The notes under the pieces are model-generated. The model was not told the DNA's origin and did no database searches. It saw only the letters and a list, made by a program, of their open reading frames with translations. Both the position numbers and the translations under genes were made by a program. Of a stretch of DNA of 64,000 nt, positions 1 through 8,329 are shown piece by piece (position 1 is the stretch's first letter; each line of letters opens with the position of its first letter). This DNA is from JAEXNA01 sp037189585. Lineage in GTDB: Bacteria > Vulcanimicrobiota > Xenobia > Xenobiales > JADMJV01. The stretch is from assembly GCA_037189585.1 (NCBI GenBank), contig JBBCJA010000046.1, positions 1-64,000 of the forward strand, in the 5' to 3' direction.

Positions 1-354
1 AGTCGGATCTCCCTCGGTGAGGCTGAATTTCTCTGGCTCGACGGTAGCGAGCGAAACTATCAGCGATACAGCTTAAAGCGGGAGACTCAATCTTTTCCTG
101 TCCGCAAAGCTGTGGTACGCATTGGAACAGCGGCCCACTGCGAAGTCATGCTTTCCAATCCTGAATTACCTCCAGTGATCGGAGCTATCGACTTCACTAC
201 CTCGACTCCGGTTTATCGCCATCTCGATATCTCCGCGCCGGTCCGAGTCGATGGTGGAGAGGCCAGCACCGGCCTCAGCGTGGAGCTTTCATCGGGGTCC
301 ACCATCGAGTTGCGCCCCGGTATTCACCTTCGCCTGGAGGCTCGGGAGACATGA
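1..354 (+). CDS. FHA-like domain protein, 3' part only
   Basis: The reading frame is open from the first base of the window, so the gene starts upstream; 117 codons are visible before TGA. The visible part looks like a forkhead-associated (FHA) phosphothreonine-binding fold: an R-I-G start of the domain followed by a polar residue and 'VMLSNPELP', alternating beta-strand hydrophobics, a V-x-V-x-G turn and a final 'L-x-P-G-x-x-L-x-L' strand. The stop overlaps the ATG of the Ser/Thr kinase by four bases (ATGA), which indicates translational coupling. FHA proteins commonly read the phosphorylation made by such kinases, so a reader/writer pair is the natural inference. The FHA assignment is by pattern only. 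Confidence 0.6.
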   Translation, partial: SRISLGEAEFLWLDGSERNYQRYSLKRETQSFPVRKAVVRIGTAAHCEVMLSNPELPPVIGAIDFTTSTPVYRHLDISAPVRVDGGEASTGLSVELSSGSTIELRPGIHLRLEARET

Positions 355-1313
355 TTGAAGGGAGCACCGCTATTTTGTTTAAGTTGGTCGGCATCACGGG
401 GGGCCTGATCGCCTTTATTCGGCTTTTTGCTCGGAAGATGCCTCCCGACCCGAACTCGGTGACTCCGGCTCAACTCCCTTCGAACCGGAAATTGGGCGAC
501 TACCTCGTTCTCGAAACCATAGGTATCGGCGGGAACGCCACGGTTTATAAGGCTCGTTCGTCTTCGGGAGAGACCGTCTCGGTGAAGGTTCCCCACTTAG
601 AAACCCTGCGCCAGAAGGGCTTCCGCGCTACCTTTGAAGCGGAGGCTCAGGTAGGCGTTAACCTGCTTCACCCGTCGGTGGTCAAAGTGATGGGAACCGG
701 CGAGTATGTCGATAATCAAAAACGAAAGATTCCGTTCTTTATCATGGAGTACCTCGAGGGCGAGGACCTCCATCACCGGTTACGAGAGGTCGGGCGCCTG
801 GAGGCCCTGGAAGCCGCGCAGATCGCTCGTGTCGTGGCCGATGTTCTAGGCTGGGCTCACCATCGGGGGATTCAGCATCGAGATATTTCTCCCAAGAACA
901 TCTTCATTACCAAGAATCGACAGATCAAGGTCATGGATTTCGGTATCAGCACAGTTTTCAAACGTGGAGACAAGGTTGGAAAAGCCGGTGGAGCGCTCAA
1001 CTTCGGGACCCCTCAGTATCTGGCACCCGAACGCACCTCGAGGACCGACTCCGACCGTCGCTCCGATCTCTATTCTCTCGGATGTGTCCTCTACGAGATG
1101 CTCACCGGTAAACCGCCTTTCGAGGCCGAGAGTCCTCGAGCAGTTTTGATGCTGCATCGAAAAAAGCCCGTCATGCCGCCGTCGAGTAAAGTGGAGATTC
1201 CGCCCCAGTTGGAACAGATCGTGATGAAGTTATTGGAGAAGGACCCGGAGAAGAGATATCAGGAGGCAGGTCAAGTCACGGCGGCCCTGGCTGACCTTCT
1301 ACCGGCGGTATAA
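351..1313 (+). CDS. Membrane-anchored PknB-type Ser/Thr protein kinase
   Basis: A 320-residue Hanks-type kinase. Residues about 7-26 form one hydrophobic segment that would anchor it, followed directly by the kinase domain (about 49-315). Visible motifs: glycine loop GIGGNATV near residue 57, VKV with the ATP-binding lysine near 78, HRD at 176-178 (as HRDISPKN, with S where most family members have K or R before P), DFG at 196, a GT-x-x-Y-x-APE activation segment, and SDLYSLGCVLYEMLTG of the F helix. There is no extracellular PASTA or other sensor domain after the kinase. It follows the FHA-like gene with a 4-base overlap and precedes the DUF2237 gene by 2 bases. Confidence 0.95.
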   Translation: MIEGSTAILFKLVGITGGLIAFIRLFARKMPPDPNSVTPAQLPSNRKLGDYLVLETIGIGGNATVYKARSSSGETVSVKVPHLETLRQKGFRATFEAEAQVGVNLLHPSVVKVMGTGEYVDNQKRKIPFFIMEYLEGEDLHHRLREVGRLEALEAAQIARVVADVLGWAHHRGIQHRDISPKNIFITKNRQIKVMDFGISTVFKRGDKVGKAGGALNFGTPQYLAPERTSRTDSDRRSDLYSLGCVLYEMLTGKPPFEAESPRAVLMLHRKKPVMPPSSKVEIPPQLEQIVMKLLEKDPEKRYQEAGQVTAALADLLPAV

Positions 1314-1315
1314 CC

Positions 1316-1690
1316 ATGAAGAACATTCTAGGTGGCGACCTTCAACCTTGTTCCTTAGACCCGATGACCGGCTACTTTCGTGACGGCTGCTGTCGGACCG
1401 GTTCCGGCGACTACGGAGTTCACGTGGTCTGCGCCGTGATGACCGAGGAGTTCCTGGCTTTCTCCCAAGAGAAGGGAAACGACCTTTCCACACCTCTCCC
1501 GGAGTATCACTTTCCTGGTCTTAAAGCGGGCGACCGTTGGTGTCTGTGCGCGCCCCGGTGGCAGGAGGCTTATGAGGCTGGTATGGCGCCGAAGATTGTG
1601 GCGCGAGCGACTCACATTTCAGCTTTTGAACATTGTGATGGGAAAGCGATGCGCGAGCACGCCATCGACCTCAGTGCCGACGGGGAGTAA
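1316..1690 (+). CDS. DUF2237 family protein
   Basis: A 124-residue soluble protein matching the DUF2237 family over its full length: N-terminal 'NILGGDLQPCS', a CCRTG segment, 'VCAVMTEEFLAFSQEKGNDLSTP' split across the middle and 'PGLKAGDRWCLCAPRWQEA'. The conserved cysteines and tryptophans of that family are in place. Function is not known; the protein is usually of housekeeping type. It starts two bases after the kinase stop, so it probably shares that transcript, and it is followed by a strong hairpin terminator. Confidence 0.9.
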   Translation: MKNILGGDLQPCSLDPMTGYFRDGCCRTGSGDYGVHVVCAVMTEEFLAFSQEKGNDLSTPLPEYHFPGLKAGDRWCLCAPRWQEAYEAGMAPKIVARATHISAFEHCDGKAMREHAIDLSADGE

Positions 1691-1708
1691 CTCCGAAGGC
1701 AGCACAAT

Positions 1709-1745
1709 CAAAAAAAGAGCCTCTCCGAGGAGAGGCTCTTTTTTT
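1709..1745. terminator. Bidirectional rho-independent terminator
   Basis: A perfect 10-bp stem (1716-1725 with 1730-1739, AGAGCCTCTC/GAGAGGCTCT) with a CGAG loop, flanked by an A tract on the left and a T tract on the right. It lies between the convergent DUF2237 gene and the lipoprotein gene and can serve both. Confidence 0.93.
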
Positions 1746-1763
1746 GGATACGGCGTCGCGTGG

Positions 1764-2405
1764 CTAGGGAGTCGCAACAGCGGCGGGAGTGGCCACTGCG
1801 GACGCGGGGCTCGCGCCGGGTGCCGGGGTTTCCTCAGCCGGGATCTTGAATTCATCTTGCAACTTTTTGCGCTCGCTCTTGGCGGTCTCTTCAAGTTTCT
1901 GACCTTCTTCGGCTAGTTTCATGACTTCCCCCTGGATCGTCATCATTTCACCCTGGGCGGCCTGTAGTTCAGGCATCACGGCCTTGGCTTGCTTGGGGTC
2001 GGCTTTGAGCTTCTTGGCGCCGTCGGCCATCTTCTTGGCGATGTCGATCATGGCCGGAGTTTTGCCCAGAACGTTGATGGCGATCTCGTACTGCTTGACC
2101 GTCGTGTCGTGCAGGGTCTTGCACTTCTCAGGAACGCTGAGGCCCTCGACTTTGGTCTTTTCGGCTTTCATTTTCTCTTCGAATTCGCCGAGCTGTTTTT
2201 TGATCGCCTCGGGATCAAAGTCTCCGCTAGCGATCTGCTGTTGCAGTCCGCCCATGGACTTTTGCATCTCCTGGGCGGTCGCTTTCATCGAATCGTTGGA
2301 GGCTTTCAGGCCGGCCAGATAGGCTTCGACTTGAGTTTTTTCCTGATTACAGCCGGATAGTAAAACGGCGACCAGGAGCATCGTGGTGGCTAGAATCTTA
2401 CGCAT
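1764..2405 (-). CDS. Lipoprotein with coiled-coil-rich body
   Basis: The start is placed at the ATG whose product begins MRKILATTMLLVAVLLSGC, a textbook lipoprotein signal with a lipobox LLSGC; AGGGAG precedes it. The frame stays open another 68 codons upstream, but that part has no signal-like character. The mature protein (about 190 residues) is almost entirely charged amphipathic helix, rich in K, E and Q with M and A, and ends in a low-complexity Ala/Pro/Thr tail. No catalytic motif is seen. It would sit on a membrane as a helical bundle; function unknown. Confidence 0.85.
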   Translation of the reverse strand: MRKILATTMLLVAVLLSGCNQEKTQVEAYLAGLKASNDSMKATAQEMQKSMGGLQQQIASGDFDPEAIKKQLGEFEEKMKAEKTKVEGLSVPEKCKTLHDTTVKQYEIAINVLGKTPAMIDIAKKMADGAKKLKADPKQAKAVMPELQAAQGEMMTIQGEVMKLAEEGQKLEETAKSERKKLQDEFKIPAEETPAPGASPASAVATPAAVATP

Positions 2406-2521
2406 TTTGGTTCTCCCTTTAGGTTGCAAGCGCGTTCCATGCGCGGTTGAGCTTTCCTCCCGCCGGGAAGGATCGCGATGGGTGAGAATCCAACTAACGG
2501 AGGATTGTGAGGTATTCGACC

Positions 2522-2914
2522 ATGAAAAAATTTGCGAGTGTTTGCCTGGCGACTTTGATTTTGACGGCGGGACCCGCCCTGGCCGGCACAGGAGCTCCGG
2601 CGACATCATGTCTTGATGGTCACTACTCGTTGCGGGGGCCCATCGTCGACCCGTTTTCTCAGTTTCTCTCTTCCGAGCTCGACTCCGCGAGTTTCGAGCT
2701 GAGTCGTTCGTACTCCATCGAACTCAAGCCGTTCCGAGCCGACGACATGAGTCAGTATCAATTCAAGACCGTGGACAATCGAGGCCTGGGGGCGGGATAT
2801 AGCTCTCCCTATCTTTGGGAAGTTGGCCGAGGACCTGGTCCGGCCATGCCCTCGGGCAGATGGAGCGCGCCGATGGACGGTCGTGCTTACTCACCGATTC
2901 CCATGGGTCGTTAA
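2522..2914 (+). CDS. Small secreted protein, unknown function
   Basis: About 130 residues. The start at ATG 2522 gives MKKF followed by a hydrophobic core and a cleavable end 'TAGPALAG'; a GAGG lies nine bases upstream. A GTG at 2507 would add five residues and is less likely. After the signal peptide the protein has two cysteines only near the N-terminus and is rich in S, R, P and G. No domain recognised. It is divergent from the lipoprotein gene at 1764-2405, with about 115 bases between them for two promoters. Confidence 0.7.
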   Translation: MKKFASVCLATLILTAGPALAGTGAPATSCLDGHYSLRGPIVDPFSQFLSSELDSASFELSRSYSIELKPFRADDMSQYQFKTVDNRGLGAGYSSPYLWEVGRGPGPAMPSGRWSAPMDGRAYSPIPMGR

Positions 2915-2931
2915 GGTCGAGAGAACCATTT

Positions 2932-3765
2932 TTGAGTCCTGACCTTGCTGGAAAGTCTCCGACCTTGACACGCTCCCCGGATACCGGTGGAGAGGACGAC
3001 GGGGTCCCCGTCAACACATACGGGAATTTCGCTCATATCTACGATGGGTTCGGGTCAGAGGATTTCTGTCTAACCTTGTCTACCCACATCGTGGAGCGCT
3101 TGGAAAAGTACGGGGTACCCGACGGGGTGGAGATTCTCGATGTGGCATGCGGAACCGGTGTGGTGACCGTGGAGTTGGCTAAGAAGGGCTATGCCATGAC
3201 GGGTGTCGATCTGTCGCAGGATATGCTCGACCACGCCCGTGAACGGGCCAAAGAGCATGGGGTTTCTCTCAAGCTCAAGCGCGTCGACATGCGCACTTTC
3301 ACCATGTCTGGGCAGTTTCCGTGCGTTATCTGTACCCACGACGTACTCGACCATCTGTTTGAAGACGAGGAGCTCGATCAGGCATTTGCGCGAGTCGCCG
3401 CGACTTTGTTGCCCGACGGTCTCTTTATTTTTGACATGAACTGCTGGGAAGGGATCCGACACCTCGACGGACGCACTATTTTCGTGGAGAATCCGGAGCG
3501 CTCCGGAGCCTACTACCTTACCGCGGAAGAGGGGACCCTGGAGACCAATATCGTCGGCTTTTTACGAGTCGAAGGGAATCTCTACGAGCGATTCGCGGAG
3601 ACACTGTTCCAACGCTGCTATTCCAACGAGGAGATCGAGAGGCGACTGGCCGATGTCGGCCTGGAATTGTTGGAGCGGATCCCTATCCAGCATCTCAAGG
3701 GGGACGTTTTCAAACAGATCTGGGTCACCCGAATGCCAGGACTGGATATCCCCGAGCTCTTTTAG
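2932..3765 (+). CDS. Class I SAM-dependent methyltransferase
   Basis: The Rossmann methyltransferase core is clear: 'EILDVACGTGVVTVELA' is motif I, 'GVDLSQDMLDHARE' the acidic end of strand 2, and 'VICTHDVLDHLF' motif IV. The domain begins at 'YGNFAHIYDGF', typical of ubiquinone/tetrahydromethanopterin-type small-molecule methyltransferases. The start is uncertain: no ATG lies just upstream of the domain. TTG 2932 avoids overlap with the preceding gene; TTG 2965, with GGAAAG upstream, is equally possible, and ATG 2860 would overlap the previous gene by 55 bases. It sits 17 bases before the glycosyltransferase operon, so it may modify a sugar or lipid made there. Confidence 0.85.
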   Translation: MSPDLAGKSPTLTRSPDTGGEDDGVPVNTYGNFAHIYDGFGSEDFCLTLSTHIVERLEKYGVPDGVEILDVACGTGVVTVELAKKGYAMTGVDLSQDMLDHARERAKEHGVSLKLKRVDMRTFTMSGQFPCVICTHDVLDHLFEDEELDQAFARVAATLLPDGLFIFDMNCWEGIRHLDGRTIFVENPERSGAYYLTAEEGTLETNIVGFLRVEGNLYERFAETLFQRCYSNEEIERRLADVGLELLERIPIQHLKGDVFKQIWVTRMPGLDIPELF

Positions 3766-3782
3766 CTCCCCTAGTCGCGACC

Positions 3783-5054
3783 ATGTCTCGTTCCGTCTTG
3801 ATGCTGGCTTACCACTATCCCCCTTTGGGCGGTGTGGCTGTCATGCGAGTGCTCCGGTTTTCTCGCTACCTTCGAGACTACGGATGGGAGCCTATCGTGG
3901 TCTGTGTCGACGGCGGGGCCAAGCACGAGCCACGCGATCCCGACCTGATGCGAGAAGTCCCCTCGGGGATCACTATTGAGAGAGTTCCCTGTTTCGAGCC
4001 GGACAATTATAGCGATAGCTGGGAGACCCCTCGAGAAAAGGTCGTTCGCAACCTCTTTAAGCTGTTTGACAAGACCCTGTTTCCTGACGATCGCGCCTTC
4101 TGGATTAAGCCCGTGGTTCGGCGGATTCAATCTCTGGTAAAAAAACATCGGCCGGCGGTCATCTGGGCTACCGCGCAGCCATGGTCGACTCTGGTCGCTG
4201 GGATGCGAGCCAAGCGGGCGACCGGGGTTCCGTTAGTCTTAGACTTTCGTGACGACTGGACGACCTCGAACGCCGATTTTCGGCGAACGAAAAGATTGGA
4301 GAAAGAAAGAGCGCTCGAGCAAGAGGCGCTCTCCGCGGCCGACGCCGTGGTTTCGGTGACACCCCAGATCGTCGAGGCTCTCATCGACCGGCGCCCGGCG
4401 AACCTTCGTCCCGAGCAGTTCTTTCTTCTTCCGAACGGATTTGATCCGGCGCACTTTCCCGTCGAGCCGGCGACGGAGGCTCAGGTTGACGACCCGTTTG
4501 TTCTCCTTCATGCGGGCGGACTCTATGACAAGCGGCCGGTCACGCCACTTTTGGGAATCCTTTCCCGCTGGCTGGAGAATTATCCCGAACGACGGGATCG
4601 GATCAAAGTGGTCCTGGCTGGACGCTCCACCGAGGCGGTCCGCGCCGAGATCGCCGGCAGTGGTCTGGCCGACGTCATCGAGACGCCCGGTTTCTTGAGT
4701 CACGGGCAAGTCCGGAAAATGATGCGAACGAGCGGAGTCAATCTGTTGATGATCGAGCAAGTGCGCTCCGCGCCATGGCTTTTCACCGGAAAGGCGTTTG
4801 AATATCTGGGTGCCCGGCGACCGATTTTCATGTTGGGACCTCAGCCGTCACCTCTGGCGGAGCTGATCTCCGAGAGTGGCTTCGGAGAAGTCGTCGGATA
4901 CGGCGAGAGCTATCGCGCGGTGGAGGTTTTGGAGCGGTTTTATCAAGAGCGTTGCTCCCCGCTGAAGATCAATGAGACCCATGTCGAGGTATATGATGCT
5001 CGAAAGCAAAGTGGGATGTTGGCGAAGATCTTGGAGAGGGTAGCCCAGGGATGA
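3783..5054 (+). CDS. Glycosyltransferase family 4 protein
   Basis: A 423-residue GT-B glycosyltransferase. The N-terminal domain starts with 'LMLAYHYPPLGGVAVMR', typical of GT4 enzymes that act on surface polysaccharides; the C-terminal domain has 'LLPNGFDPAHF', 'LLHAGGLYDKR' and the donor-binding helix 'TGKAFEYLGARRPIF'. No membrane segment is seen, so it works on the inner face of the cytoplasmic membrane. First gene of a seven-gene run; it overlaps the next gene by 4 bases. Confidence 0.9.
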   Translation: MSRSVLMLAYHYPPLGGVAVMRVLRFSRYLRDYGWEPIVVCVDGGAKHEPRDPDLMREVPSGITIERVPCFEPDNYSDSWETPREKVVRNLFKLFDKTLFPDDRAFWIKPVVRRIQSLVKKHRPAVIWATAQPWSTLVAGMRAKRATGVPLVLDFRDDWTTSNADFRRTKRLEKERALEQEALSAADAVVSVTPQIVEALIDRRPANLRPEQFFLLPNGFDPAHFPVEPATEAQVDDPFVLLHAGGLYDKRPVTPLLGILSRWLENYPERRDRIKVVLAGRSTEAVRAEIAGSGLADVIETPGFLSHGQVRKMMRTSGVNLLMIEQVRSAPWLFTGKAFEYLGARRPIFMLGPQPSPLAELISESGFGEVVGYGESYRAVEVLERFYQERCSPLKINETHVEVYDARKQSGMLAKILERVAQG

Positions 5055-6142
5055 GCCAGGCCCAAGTTTTATTGTTGGACGAGAATCGAGGGTTCGGTGG
5101 CGCCGAGCGCCATGCGGTGAGCCTTGCTCGCGAGCTCGACCGTCGTGAAGTTCTCGTCGGTGTGGGGGTTCGCAAGGATTCCTGGCTCCACGATCACTGC
5201 CAAGAGTTGCCGGTCATCTCCATCGGGTTTCGTAACGAGGTCGACATGTTCAGCGTGTTCGCTCTCTACAAGCTGATCAAGAGCCGGCAGGCCAACGTGG
5301 TTCATTGCATCGCTCATCGTGACCTGGTGGCCGCGGCGTTGGCTCGCCAGCTACCGGGAGCCCCGAATCTAGTGCTGCTCAAAGCGGAGCACTCCTTCCC
5401 CGATCCCGAACTCTCGCCGCTTTTTCGATGGGCCTATCGCCAATGTGATGCTATCGTTTGTGTCTCCAACGTCTTGCGAGATCGGGTTGTGGAAGCTCTG
5501 GGTCACGGACCGGAGTGGAATGGTGAGATGGTAGTCGTTCCTAATGGAATAGAACTACCACCGCTCCGGGAGCGAGGTTTTTCGAGTGAGCCTCGCTTTA
5601 AGGTCGGAGTTCTCTCGGCTCTGCGCTTGGGGAAGGGTCAGGCTGATGTCCTTGAGGCGGTGGCCGCTCTCACGCCTTCAGAGCGCGAGGGTCTAGAATT
5701 GTCCATGGCTGGAGAGGGCCCTCTGGGGGAAGAGCTCTCCCGGCGGGGCCAGGAATTAGGGCTTGAGGTCGACTTTGTTGGACACGTCGAGAATCCGGCG
5801 AGCTACCTGGTGGACCTCGACCTGTGTATCCTGCCTTCTCACCTCGAGACCTTCTCTCTAGTCGCACTCGAATGTTTATGCCAGGGGATACCTCTGTTGG
5901 CGGCTCGGTCTCCGGGGGTAGTGGAGCTTTATGGGGAGCCGGATATGACCTATCCGGTAGGGGACGCGGTGGAACTGGCCCACAAGATCTCCACCTTCCT
6001 CGAGGGCCCGGAGCTTGCCAGCCGGCGAGCCAGTAAGTTGGCTCTGGTGTATCGTCAGAACTACTCGCGCAAGGCCATGGGGCAACGATATCAAGACCTG
6101 TATGAGCGACTTTCACGGCGCTTGGCGGTCTCGGTATCGTAA
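5051..6142 (+). CDS. Glycosyltransferase family 4 protein
   Basis: A 363-residue GT4-type enzyme. The start 'LLLDENRGFGGAERHAVSLA' is the acceptor-side loop of this family, followed by 'VVPNGIELP', 'VGVLSALRLGKGQ' and, in the C-terminal domain, 'LPSHLETFSLVALECLCQGIP' with the E-x7-E donor-binding pair. It overlaps the previous gene by 4 bases and is followed six bases later by the GT9 gene. The likely job is adding a hexose to a lipid-linked or core oligosaccharide; donor and acceptor cannot be read from the sequence. Confidence 0.9.
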   Translation: MSQAQVLLLDENRGFGGAERHAVSLARELDRREVLVGVGVRKDSWLHDHCQELPVISIGFRNEVDMFSVFALYKLIKSRQANVVHCIAHRDLVAAALARQLPGAPNLVLLKAEHSFPDPELSPLFRWAYRQCDAIVCVSNVLRDRVVEALGHGPEWNGEMVVVPNGIELPPLRERGFSSEPRFKVGVLSALRLGKGQADVLEAVAALTPSEREGLELSMAGEGPLGEELSRRGQELGLEVDFVGHVENPASYLVDLDLCILPSHLETFSLVALECLCQGIPLLAARSPGVVELYGEPDMTYPVGDAVELAHKISTFLEGPELASRRASKLALVYRQNYSRKAMGQRYQDLYERLSRRLAVSVS

Positions 6143-6148
6143 CCCTCG

Positions 6149-7237
6149 ATGACCTCGAAACCCGTTAAGCGGGCTCTCATTGTCCATACCGGTGGTGGGT
6201 TGGGGGATGTTCTGCTCTCCCGTCCTGTCGTGGACACGCTGAACGGGGGGGGATTCGCGGTGGATTTCCTCGCCCGGAAAAGTACCGCCGAGGCGCTCGA
6301 GGGGCACCCAGGGATCGAGCGGGCCCTGATCGTCCCCACCAAGGATCCGGATGGATTCAGGTCGATGTACCAGTGGGTTCAAAGGCTCAGAGAAGGCGCC
6401 TATGACGTGGCTCTGTTGTTGTGGAGCACATCCCGCTGGGCCTGGACCTTGTGGGCGGCCGGGATCCCTGTCCGGGTCGGACAGGACTCGCGACTGCTCT
6501 ACTCCTTCACTTTCACCCACCCGGTTCGCGTGCGTTCCGAGCACGGCGACGAAGCCAGCCATTGGACCGACGTTCTGCTAGACTACCCGAGAGCTATCGG
6601 CTTGCAGCCGTCGTCTCCTCAGGTTAGCTATCCCGTGCGGGAGGACACGGCGCGCGAAGTCGATCATATCCTGGGTGGAGCTAATTTCGCCGGACGTCAG
6701 GGACCACTGCTCGGATTTCATTCGGGAAAAGGATTGCCGCTCGGACCGGAGCGCTGGCCGGTCGAGCATTTCGCGCGGATGGCGCGAGAACTGCAGGAGG
6801 AGCTGGATGCCCGGTTGGTCCTGACCGGTGGACCGAGTGAGGTCGAGATCGTGGCTAAGGTAGTGGAGGGCCTGGGGCCTGGTTATCTTAACCTGGCTGG
6901 ACGGACCGACCTGAGGACACTGGCCGGTGTGGCCAGGGCTTGTCAGACCTTCGTCTGTCCCGATTCCGGTCCCATGCACCTGGCCGCCGCAGTGGGAACT
7001 CCGGTGGTCGGAATCTATGCCTTGGATGAGGATTTTCCTCAGCGCTGGGCGCCCTTTGGAGTGCCGCATCGCGTCATTCGGCCCCCTCGTCCGGCATGCC
7101 CACCCGGGTGTCGCAAGCCGACCTGTCCCAACTTTCGTTGCTACCTCAAAGTGACACCGTCGGAGGTGGCTCAGGCCGTACGGGAGCTAGTACCGTCTGG
7201 GAAAGGAATCTCTCAAGACATGCGGGAACGGCCCTGA
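6149..7237 (+). CDS. Glycosyltransferase family 9 (heptosyltransferase type)
   Basis: A 362-residue GT9 enzyme, the family of ADP-heptose:LPS heptosyltransferases. Visible: N-terminal 'GGGLGDVLLSRPVVDTL', the sugar-nucleotide binding region 'FHSGKGLPLGPERWPVEHFA', and the family signature 'DSGPMHLAAAVGTPVVGIYA'. The C-terminus holds a cysteine-rich stretch with five cysteines (about residues 313-331), also seen in this family. rfaE1 and rfaE2, which make ADP-heptose, lie downstream in the same run, supporting heptose as donor. Confidence 0.92.
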   Translation: MTSKPVKRALIVHTGGGLGDVLLSRPVVDTLNGGGFAVDFLARKSTAEALEGHPGIERALIVPTKDPDGFRSMYQWVQRLREGAYDVALLLWSTSRWAWTLWAAGIPVRVGQDSRLLYSFTFTHPVRVRSEHGDEASHWTDVLLDYPRAIGLQPSSPQVSYPVREDTAREVDHILGGANFAGRQGPLLGFHSGKGLPLGPERWPVEHFARMARELQEELDARLVLTGGPSEVEIVAKVVEGLGPGYLNLAGRTDLRTLAGVARACQTFVCPDSGPMHLAAAVGTPVVGIYALDEDFPQRWAPFGVPHRVIRPPRPACPPGCRKPTCPNFRCYLKVTPSEVAQAVRELVPSGKGISQDMRERP

Positions 7238-7241
7238 CCTT

Positions 7242-8327
7242 ATGACGGCGCCTTTGACCATCGGGGTCGACGCGACCTTTCTTCAGCGCGACAAGCGCGG
7301 TATGGGTCGAGTGTTGCGGAGTATCCTGGCGGAGTGGAAGAAGTCTTTCTCCCATCGCTTGGTCTTGCTCGCGCGAGAAAAGCGGCATGTCGCGGAACTG
7401 GCCGATACCCCTTACGGAAAGTGGGACCTGGTACTGGCCGAGGAGGCGCAAGGCCTCGATGTTTGTTGGTTTCCATGGAATCGAGTAGACTGGCAGCCTC
7501 GCTGTCCGGCCGCGGTGACCATTTACGACGTTGCTCCCTTTACCGACTTTCATCCACAGAATCGCCACCTTCAAGCCGATCAGGATCGCTTGCTTCACGC
7601 GGCTGAGCGAGCGACTCGCGTTATCACCACCTCAAACTTTTCCCGCACCGAGTTACATCGTCACCTCAACTGCGATATCTCTCAGGTCGATGTCGTGCCG
7701 CTGGGCCATGATCCCGTCTTCCATCCACATCGCAACGCCTATCTGGATCCTTTCTTCGTGGATAAGATCGGGCCGGACCCGTACATTTTGTACGTGGGAA
7801 ACACCGAGCCGCGAAAAAATTTGGAAGGGCTATTGGAGGCGTTCTTGCTCCTTGAAGGCCAGGTGGAAAGTCGACTGATTCTGGTCTCGGGTAAGCCCGC
7901 GGCTCCCACCTGGACCGACCGCTTGCGAGGCAAGGCTTCCCCGCTCAATTCCTGCATCAAACGCTTGGAGGAGAGAATTCTCTGGCTGGAAGGGATCGAC
8001 GACGCCACGCTAGCTGAGCTCTATCGACGCTGTCAGGTCTTCGTCATGCCCTCGTTCTACGAGGGGTTTGGACTTCCCTTACTGGAAGCCATGGCATGCG
8101 CGGCTCCAACCGCTGCGGCTCGAGCTGCTTCCCTGCCTGAAGTCGGCGGCGAAGTTCCGTTCTGGTTTAATCCGAAAGACCCCGTGGACATCGCCCGTGC
8201 GATCCTGGAGGCCATCGAGCAGCCGAATGGAAGGGGCGGCCCCGAACGGGCGGCGGAGTTCACCTGGGAGAAGAGCGCAGCGGAACTCGCGGAGATTCTT
8301 GTCGGTATGGCTGGAAAGCCCGTCTAG
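7242..8327 (+). CDS. Glycosyltransferase family 4 (mannosyltransferase-like)
   Basis: A 361-residue GT4 enzyme starting 'GVDATFLQRDKRGMGRVLR', the form seen in WbpX/mannosyltransferase-like members. The C-terminal half has 'ILYVGNTEPRKNLEGLLEAF' and the classical 'MPSFYEGFGLPLLEAMAC' E-x7-E motif. Soluble or peripheral. It starts four bases after the GT9 gene and ends two bases before rfaE1. Confidence 0.92.
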   Translation: MTAPLTIGVDATFLQRDKRGMGRVLRSILAEWKKSFSHRLVLLAREKRHVAELADTPYGKWDLVLAEEAQGLDVCWFPWNRVDWQPRCPAAVTIYDVAPFTDFHPQNRHLQADQDRLLHAAERATRVITTSNFSRTELHRHLNCDISQVDVVPLGHDPVFHPHRNAYLDPFFVDKIGPDPYILYVGNTEPRKNLEGLLEAFLLLEGQVESRLILVSGKPAAPTWTDRLRGKASPLNSCIKRLEERILWLEGIDDATLAELYRRCQVFVMPSFYEGFGLPLLEAMACAAPTAAARAASLPEVGGEVPFWFNPKDPVDIARAILEAIEQPNGRGGPERAAEFTWEKSAAELAEILVGMAGKPV

Positions 8328-8329
8328 AG

